NCBI GenBank assembly: GCA_002256005.1
Contig: NKIQ01000027.1
Location: 1-37,728, forward strand
Direction: 5' to 3'
Length of the DNA: 37,728 nt
Origin: Alphaproteobacteria bacterium PA4
Lineage (GTDB): Bacteria > Pseudomonadota > Alphaproteobacteria > Sphingomonadales > Sphingomonadaceae
Below the pieces are notes generated by a model. It made no database searches. It saw only the letters and a program-made list of their open reading frames with translations, and was not told the DNA's origin. Below are positions 33,142-37,728 of the stretch, in pieces (within the stretch, counting starts at the first letter, position 1; every line of letters starts with the position of its first letter). The translations under genes were made by a program, and so were the position numbers.

Positions 33142-35745
33142 ATGGACCTCGTGATCGTGGAATCGCCTGCCAAGGCCAAGACGATCAACAAATATCTGGG
33201 CTCGAACTATGAAGTTCTGGCCAGTTTCGGCCACATCCGCGACCTGCCGCCCAAGGATGGCAGCGTCGATCCCGACCATGATTTCGCCATGCTGTGGGAA
33301 GTGTCGGGCGACCGCACCAAGCAGCTCAAGGCCATCTCCGACGCCGCCAAGCGCGCCGACCATGTGATTCTGGCCACCGATCCCGATCGCGAGGGCGAGG
33401 CGATTTCCTGGCATCTGCTGGAATGGCTGAAGGCGAAGCGCGCACTGCCCAAGGGCGGGGCGCAGCGCGTCACCTTCAACGAGATCACCAAGACGGCGAT
33501 TCTGGCCGCCATGCAGCGGCCGCGCGTTCTTGATGATGCGCTGATCGATGCCTATCGGGCGCGGCGGGCGCTCGACTATCTGGTGGGCTTCACCCTGTCG
33601 CCGGTGCTGTGGCGCAAGCTGCCGGGCGCCAAGAGCGCCGGGCGCGTGCAATCGGTGGCGCTGCGCCTGATCGTCGAGCGCGAGCGCGAGATCGAAGCCC
33701 ATGTCGCCCGCGAATATTGGACCATCGAAGCGTTGATGCAGGCCGCCGGCACCAGCTTCCCGGCGCGGCTGAGCGTTTTCGAAGGCAAGAAGCTCGATCG
33801 TTTCGACCTGCCGAACGAAGCCCGCGCCATGGCCGCCAGGGCGGCGGTCGCCGCCGGCAGCTTCAAGGTCAGCGCCGTCGAAACCAAGCCGGCGACGCGC
33901 AACCCCTATGCCCCCTTCACCACCAGCACGTTGCAGCAGGAGGCAGCGCGCAAGCTCGGCTTCACCGCCAGCCACACGATGCGCGTGGCGCAGGGCCTCT
34001 ATGAGGACGGCCGCATCACCTATATGCGCACCGATGGCGTGCAGATCGCCGGCGAGGCCATCGCCGCCGTGCGCGCCGTCATCGCCGAGGATTTCGGCAG
34101 CGGCGCCGATGTGCTGCCCGAAAAGCCGCGCCACTATGCCACCAAGGCCAAGAACGCCCAGGAAGCGCATGAGGCGATCCGCCCCACCGATCTGTTCGCC
34201 CGGCCGGCGCGCGCGCCGCAGGGCGATGCCGACCGGCTCTATGCGCTGATCTGGAAGCGCACCATCGCCAGCCAGATGGCCAGCGCGCGGCTGGAGCGCA
34301 CCAGTATCGACCTGCTCGACGCCAGCGGCCAGACCGGGCTGCGCGCCACCGGCCAGGTCATCCTCAGCCCCGGTTTCCTCGCCGTCTATACCGAAACCAA
34401 TGAGGATCTGCCGTCGGACAGCGACGATGACGAAGGCCGCCGCCTGCCGCGGCTGGCGCGCGGCGATGCCTGCGCCACCGAGGATGTGACGGCCAAGCAG
34501 CATTTCACCGAGCCGCCGCCGCGCTTTTCGGAAGCCAGCCTCGTCAAGCGGCTGGAAGAGCTCGGCATCGGCCGGCCCTCGACCTATGCCGCCATCCTGC
34601 AGACGCTGCGCGACCGCGCCTATGTCCGGGTGGAAAAGAACCGCTTCCACGCCGAGGAAAAGGGCCGGCTCGTCACCGCCTTCCTCGAACGCTATTTCGA
34701 AAAATATGTCGGCTATGATTTCACCGCCGATCTCGAAACCCGGCTCGACGATGTGTCGGCGGGCAGCCTCGATTATCTGACCGTGCTGCGCGAATTCTGG
34801 GGCGATTTCGAACCGCGCACCCAGGAAATCCTGGCGCTGAAGCCATCGGACGTGACCATCGCGCTCGATGAATATCTGGCGCCGATGCTGTTTCCGCCAA
34901 AGGCCGATGGCAGCGACTCGCGGCTGTGCCCGACCTGTGGCACCGGCCGGCTGAGCCTGAAGACCGGCAAGTTCGGCGCCTTTGTCGCCTGCTCCAACTA
35001 TCCCGAATGCCGCTACACACGGCAGTTCGCCGGCGACAATGGCGGGCAGGAAAGCACGGGGCCGATCCTGCTCGGCAGCGATCCCGACAGCGGCGAGCCG
35101 GTGACGCTGCGCTCCGGCCGTTTCGGCGCCTATGTCCAGCGCGGCGACGGCGAAAAGCCGCCGCGTGCCTCCATCCCCAAGGATGCGCCGGTCAGCGGCC
35201 CCGATGATCTTGCGCGGGCGCTGCAGCTGCTGTCGCTGCCGCGCACCATCGGCGCGCACCCGGAAACCGGCGAGCCGATCACCGCCAGCATCGGCCGCTA
35301 TGGCCCCTATCTGGCGCACAGCGGCAAATATGCCCGGCTGGGCAGCACCGCCGAAGTCTTTGAAACCGGCATGAACGCCGCCGTCGTCAAGCTGGCCGAG
35401 GCCGCCGCCGCCGGCCCGCGCGCCCGCACCGCCATGGCCCCCTTGCGCGAGATCGGGCCGCATCCCGCCACCCAGGCGGTGATGAAGCTGATGGCCGGCC
35501 GGTTCGGCCAGTACATCACCGATGGCAGCACCAATGCCACCGTGCCGAAGGGCGAGGATGGCATGACGATCACGCTGGAAGCCGCCGCCGCGCTGATCGA
35601 CGCGCGCGCCGCCATGCCGCCCAAGCCGGGCAAGAAGCCGGCCAAGAAGGTGGCGGCGAAAAAGCCGGCCGCCAAGACGCCCGCGGCCAAGAAGCCCGCG
35701 GCCAAGAAACCCGCTGCGAAGAAGAAGGCCGCGCCCAAGCCCTGA
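33142..35745 (+). CDS. topA: DNA topoisomerase I
   Basis: Type IA topoisomerase that relaxes negative supercoils, 867 residues. The N-terminal Toprim domain has VIVESPAKAKTI and the Mg2+-binding acids D80, D82, E84 in TDPDREGE. The catalytic tyrosine is Y294 (codon 34021-34023) in GRITYMRTDG. One four-cysteine zinc finger (CPTC..CSNYPEC, about residues 596-623) follows, then degenerate topoisomerase-C repeats (GRFGAYVQRG, IGRYGPYLAH, AGRFGQYITD). The tail of about 40 residues is Lys/Ala/Pro-rich (KKPAAK repeats), as in other alphaproteobacteria, and probably binds DNA. The ribosome site is in TCAGGACCCGC before the ATG. Confidence 0.97.
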   Translation: MDLVIVESPAKAKTINKYLGSNYEVLASFGHIRDLPPKDGSVDPDHDFAMLWEVSGDRTKQLKAISDAAKRADHVILATDPDREGEAISWHLLEWLKAKRALPKGGAQRVTFNEITKTAILAAMQRPRVLDDALIDAYRARRALDYLVGFTLSPVLWRKLPGAKSAGRVQSVALRLIVEREREIEAHVAREYWTIEALMQAAGTSFPARLSVFEGKKLDRFDLPNEARAMAARAAVAAGSFKVSAVETKPATRNPYAPFTTSTLQQEAARKLGFTASHTMRVAQGLYEDGRITYMRTDGVQIAGEAIAAVRAVIAEDFGSGADVLPEKPRHYATKAKNAQEAHEAIRPTDLFARPARAPQGDADRLYALIWKRTIASQMASARLERTSIDLLDASGQTGLRATGQVILSPGFLAVYTETNEDLPSDSDDDEGRRLPRLARGDACATEDVTAKQHFTEPPPRFSEASLVKRLEELGIGRPSTYAAILQTLRDRAYVRVEKNRFHAEEKGRLVTAFLERYFEKYVGYDFTADLETRLDDVSAGSLDYLTVLREFWGDFEPRTQEILALKPSDVTIALDEYLAPMLFPPKADGSDSRLCPTCGTGRLSLKTGKFGAFVACSNYPECRYTRQFAGDNGGQESTGPILLGSDPDSGEPVTLRSGRFGAYVQRGDGEKPPRASIPKDAPVSGPDDLARALQLLSLPRTIGAHPETGEPITASIGRYGPYLAHSGKYARLGSTAEVFETGMNAAVVKLAEAAAAGPRARTAMAPLREIGPHPATQAVMKLMAGRFGQYITDGSTNATVPKGEDGMTITLEAAAALIDARAAMPPKPGKKPAKKVAAKKPAAKTPAAKKPAAKKPAAKKKAAPKP

Positions 35746-35769
35746 GCGGCCATGGTGCCACACCCGCTG

Positions 35770-35800
35770 CCCTGCCGCACGGGATGGGCTAAAGGCAGGG
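35770..35800 (+). other. Small inverted repeat between topA and the ABC gene
   Basis: CCCTGCC (35770-35776) and GGCAGGG (35794-35800) pair over 7 bases with a 17-base loop and end one base before the ABC ATPase start codon at 35802. It could mask translation initiation or be chance. No T tract follows, so it is not an intrinsic terminator of the usual kind. Confidence 0.3.
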
Positions 35801-35801
35801 C

Positions 35802-36473
<672 letters not shown>

Positions 36474-36480
36474 GGCATTT

Positions 36481-36616
36481 GCCTCCGGCGTCCCGGATCG
36501 GAGTCCGGGATGACGGGGCTGTTGGCCTCAGACCCCGATTGTTGGGGGCGGTCCTCCGTCACCTTGGGCAATCCATGATGGGGGTCTGGGGCCTCAGGCC
36601 CCGGCCGCCGGAGGCC
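36481..36616. repeat. Paired palindromic repeat, copy D, with a second palindrome in its left arm
   Basis: The right arm (36580-36616, GGGGTCTGGGGCC-TCA-GGCCCC.. to GCCGCCGGAGGCC) is intact. The left arm starts normally (GCCTCCGGCG, 36481-36490), is interrupted by a different palindrome, then resumes as GGGGCTGTTGGCCTCAGACCCC (36515-36535, in two blocks) with several changes. The copy starts 7 bases past the ABC ATPase stop and ends 12 bases before the permease ATG. The outer GGAGG (36610-36614) is the only Shine-Dalgarno-like sequence ahead of the permease. Confidence 0.75.
36491..36510. repeat. Nested short palindrome TCCCGGA-N6-TCCGGGA
   Basis: A 7-base perfect inverted repeat with a 6-base loop, followed by TGACG. 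It resembles a short dispersed palindrome I recall as widespread in alphaproteobacterial genomes (CATCCCGGACT...GATCCGGGA type). It sits exactly where the left arm of repeat copy D is broken, so it may have inserted there. Confidence 0.55.
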
Positions 36617-36627
36617 CTTTCTTTCGC

Positions 36628-37728
36628 ATGACCATCGCGCTCATCCCGGCGCGCTGGCTCGTCATCGGCGAATGGCGGGCGCATCCCGGCCGGCTGGCGG
36701 TGGCGGTGCTGGCGATCGCGATCGGCGTGGCGTTGGGCTTTGCCGTGCATCTGGTCAACCGCACCGCGCTGGCCAGTTTCGATGCGGCGGTGCGCAGCGT
36801 CAATGGCGCTGCCGATGTGCAGGTGCATGGCACGACGCCGGCGGGTTTTGCCGAGAGCCTCTATCCCCGCATCGCTCGCGTCGAGGGGGTGGCGGCGGTC
36901 AGTCCGGTGGTGGAGCTGGCGGCGGTCAGCGGCACGCTGGCGCCGCCGGGCACCCGCAGCGCGCCGGGCGGCGCGCGGCTGACCTTGCTCGGGCTCGATG
37001 TGCTGCGCGCCATCGCAGTGACGCCGTCGCTGGTCGGCCTGCCGGCGCGCGGCGGGCCCGGCGCCACCAGCCTCGGCGGCGATACGGTGTTCCTGTCGCG
37101 GACGGCGCTGGCGCAATTGGGCAAGCGCAGCGGCGAGGATGTGACGATCAGCGCCGGGGGCCGGGTGCGCACGCTGCGCATCGCCGGCGTGCTGGCGGGC
37201 GCCGGTGACGATCAGGCGCTGGCGGTGCTGGACATCGCCGATGCGCAATGGCGCTTCGGGCAATTGGGGCGCTTGCAGCGGCTGGATATCCGGCTGGCGG
37301 CGGGGGCCGACCGCGACGCCGTGCTGGCGCGGCTGGCGGCGCTGCTGCCCGCCGATGCCGAGCTCGGCTCGCCACAGACCGCCGCGGCGCGCAGCGACAG
37401 CCTGTCGCGCGCCTATCGCGTCAATCTCGAGATGCTGGCGATGGTGGCGCTGCTCACCGGCGGCTTCCTCGTCTATTCGGCGCAGGCGCTGGCGGTGGCG
37501 CGGCGGCGGCCGCAATTCGCGCTGCTGCGCGTGCTCGGCCTGCCGGCGCGGGCGCTGGCATTGCAGGTGGTGGCGGAAGGCGCGGTGCTCGGCGTCATCG
37601 GCGCCGCGCTGGGCCTGGCGCTGGGCCATGGCCTTGCCGATCTGGTGGTGACGCGGCTGGGCGGCGATCTCGGCGGTGGTTATGTCCGCGATGGCGGCGT
37701 GGTGCTGCATTTCGATGCGCTGGCGGCG
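36628..37728 (+). CDS. FtsX-like ABC transporter permease, 3'-truncated by the window end
   Basis: The frame is open from the ATG at 36628 to the last base, 367 codons without a stop. It matches the YbbP/FtsX-like permease group: a first membrane helix ([20 protein letters not shown]), then a large periplasmic MacB-type domain (about residues 50-265; for example [48 protein letters not shown]). Two more helices follow near residues 270-345 ([36 protein letters not shown]). It should work with the ABC ATPase gene just upstream, moving lipid, lipoprotein or a toxic compound. Complete proteins of this group are about 800 residues, so more than half lies beyond the window. Confidence 0.87.
   Translation, partial: MTIALIPARWLVIGEWRAHPGRLAVAVLAIAIGVALGFAVHLVNRTALASFDAAVRSVNGAADVQVHGTTPAGFAESLYPRIARVEGVAAVSPVVELAAVSGTLAPPGTRSAPGGARLTLLGLDVLRAIAVTPSLVGLPARGGPGATSLGGDTVFLSRTALAQLGKRSGEDVTISAGGRVRTLRIAGVLAGAGDDQALAVLDIADAQWRFGQLGRLQRLDIRLAAGADRDAVLARLAALLPADAELGSPQTAAARSDSLSRAYRVNLEMLAMVALLTGGFLVYSAQALAVARRRPQFALLRVLGLPARALALQVVAEGAVLGVIGAALGLALGHGLADLVVTRLGGDLGGGYVRDGGVVLHFDALAA

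Overview
The window is two pieces of DNA that probably do not belong to one chromosome. Bases 1 to about 3597 read like a betaproteobacterium of the Comamonadaceae type: a 5'-truncated histidine ammonia-lyase gene (hutH) and a convergent diguanylate cyclase gene with a periplasmic beta-propeller sensor. The cyclase gene loses its 5' end in a low-complexity C-rich stretch (about 3598-3665). From about 3655 to the end, the sequence is very GC-rich alphaproteobacterial DNA, most likely Sphingomonadales. This rests on the gene order plsY-dprA-topA, rpmG beside a PleD-like cyclase, a DUF3572 gene, many TonB/glycan genes, and one dispersed palindromic repeat family throughout that part. I read the junction as an assembly or gap-filling artefact until shown otherwise.

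Layout of the alphaproteobacterial part. 3.7-7.3 kb: a TonB-dependent siderophore receptor behind a Fur-box-like palindrome, and an MHS-type MFS transporter. 7.3-15.3 kb: a large DUF748 (AsmA-like) envelope protein, the ligase-associated phosphoesterase PdeM, a POT-family peptide transporter, and the ligase-associated DEXH helicase. 15.4-17.6 kb: an MscS-type channel and the YgfZ folate-binding protein (translationally coupled), then divergent rpmG (ribosomal protein L33) with a good terminator. 17.7-21.75 kb: a PleD-like cyclase divergent from a tightly overlapping run of DUF3572, HAD hydrolase, RidA-like protein and FemAB-like acyltransferase, followed by a small exported protein. 21.8-29.5 kb: glutamine-dependent NAD synthetase (nadE), divergent from an AraC regulator, cytochrome P450, exported GH13 and exported GH92 cluster. 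29.6-35.8 kb: an exported amidohydrolase, then plsY, dprA and topA. 35.8 kb to the end: an ABC ATPase and an FtsX-like permease cut by the window end.

The two most interesting features are the AraC-P450-GH13-GH92 gene run (4-base overlaps between P450, GH13 and GH92; both hydrolases exported, the P450 cytoplasmic) and a family of inverted-pair palindromic repeats. There are four copies plus a probable fragment at the junction, and a copy usually lies within tens of bases of a stop codon. The longest gene-free stretches are all under 300 bases (largest: 12686-12913, 5777-5990, 29454-29661), and three of these hold a repeat copy. I saw no tRNA or rRNA gene, CRISPR array, insertion sequence, phage gene or replication origin.
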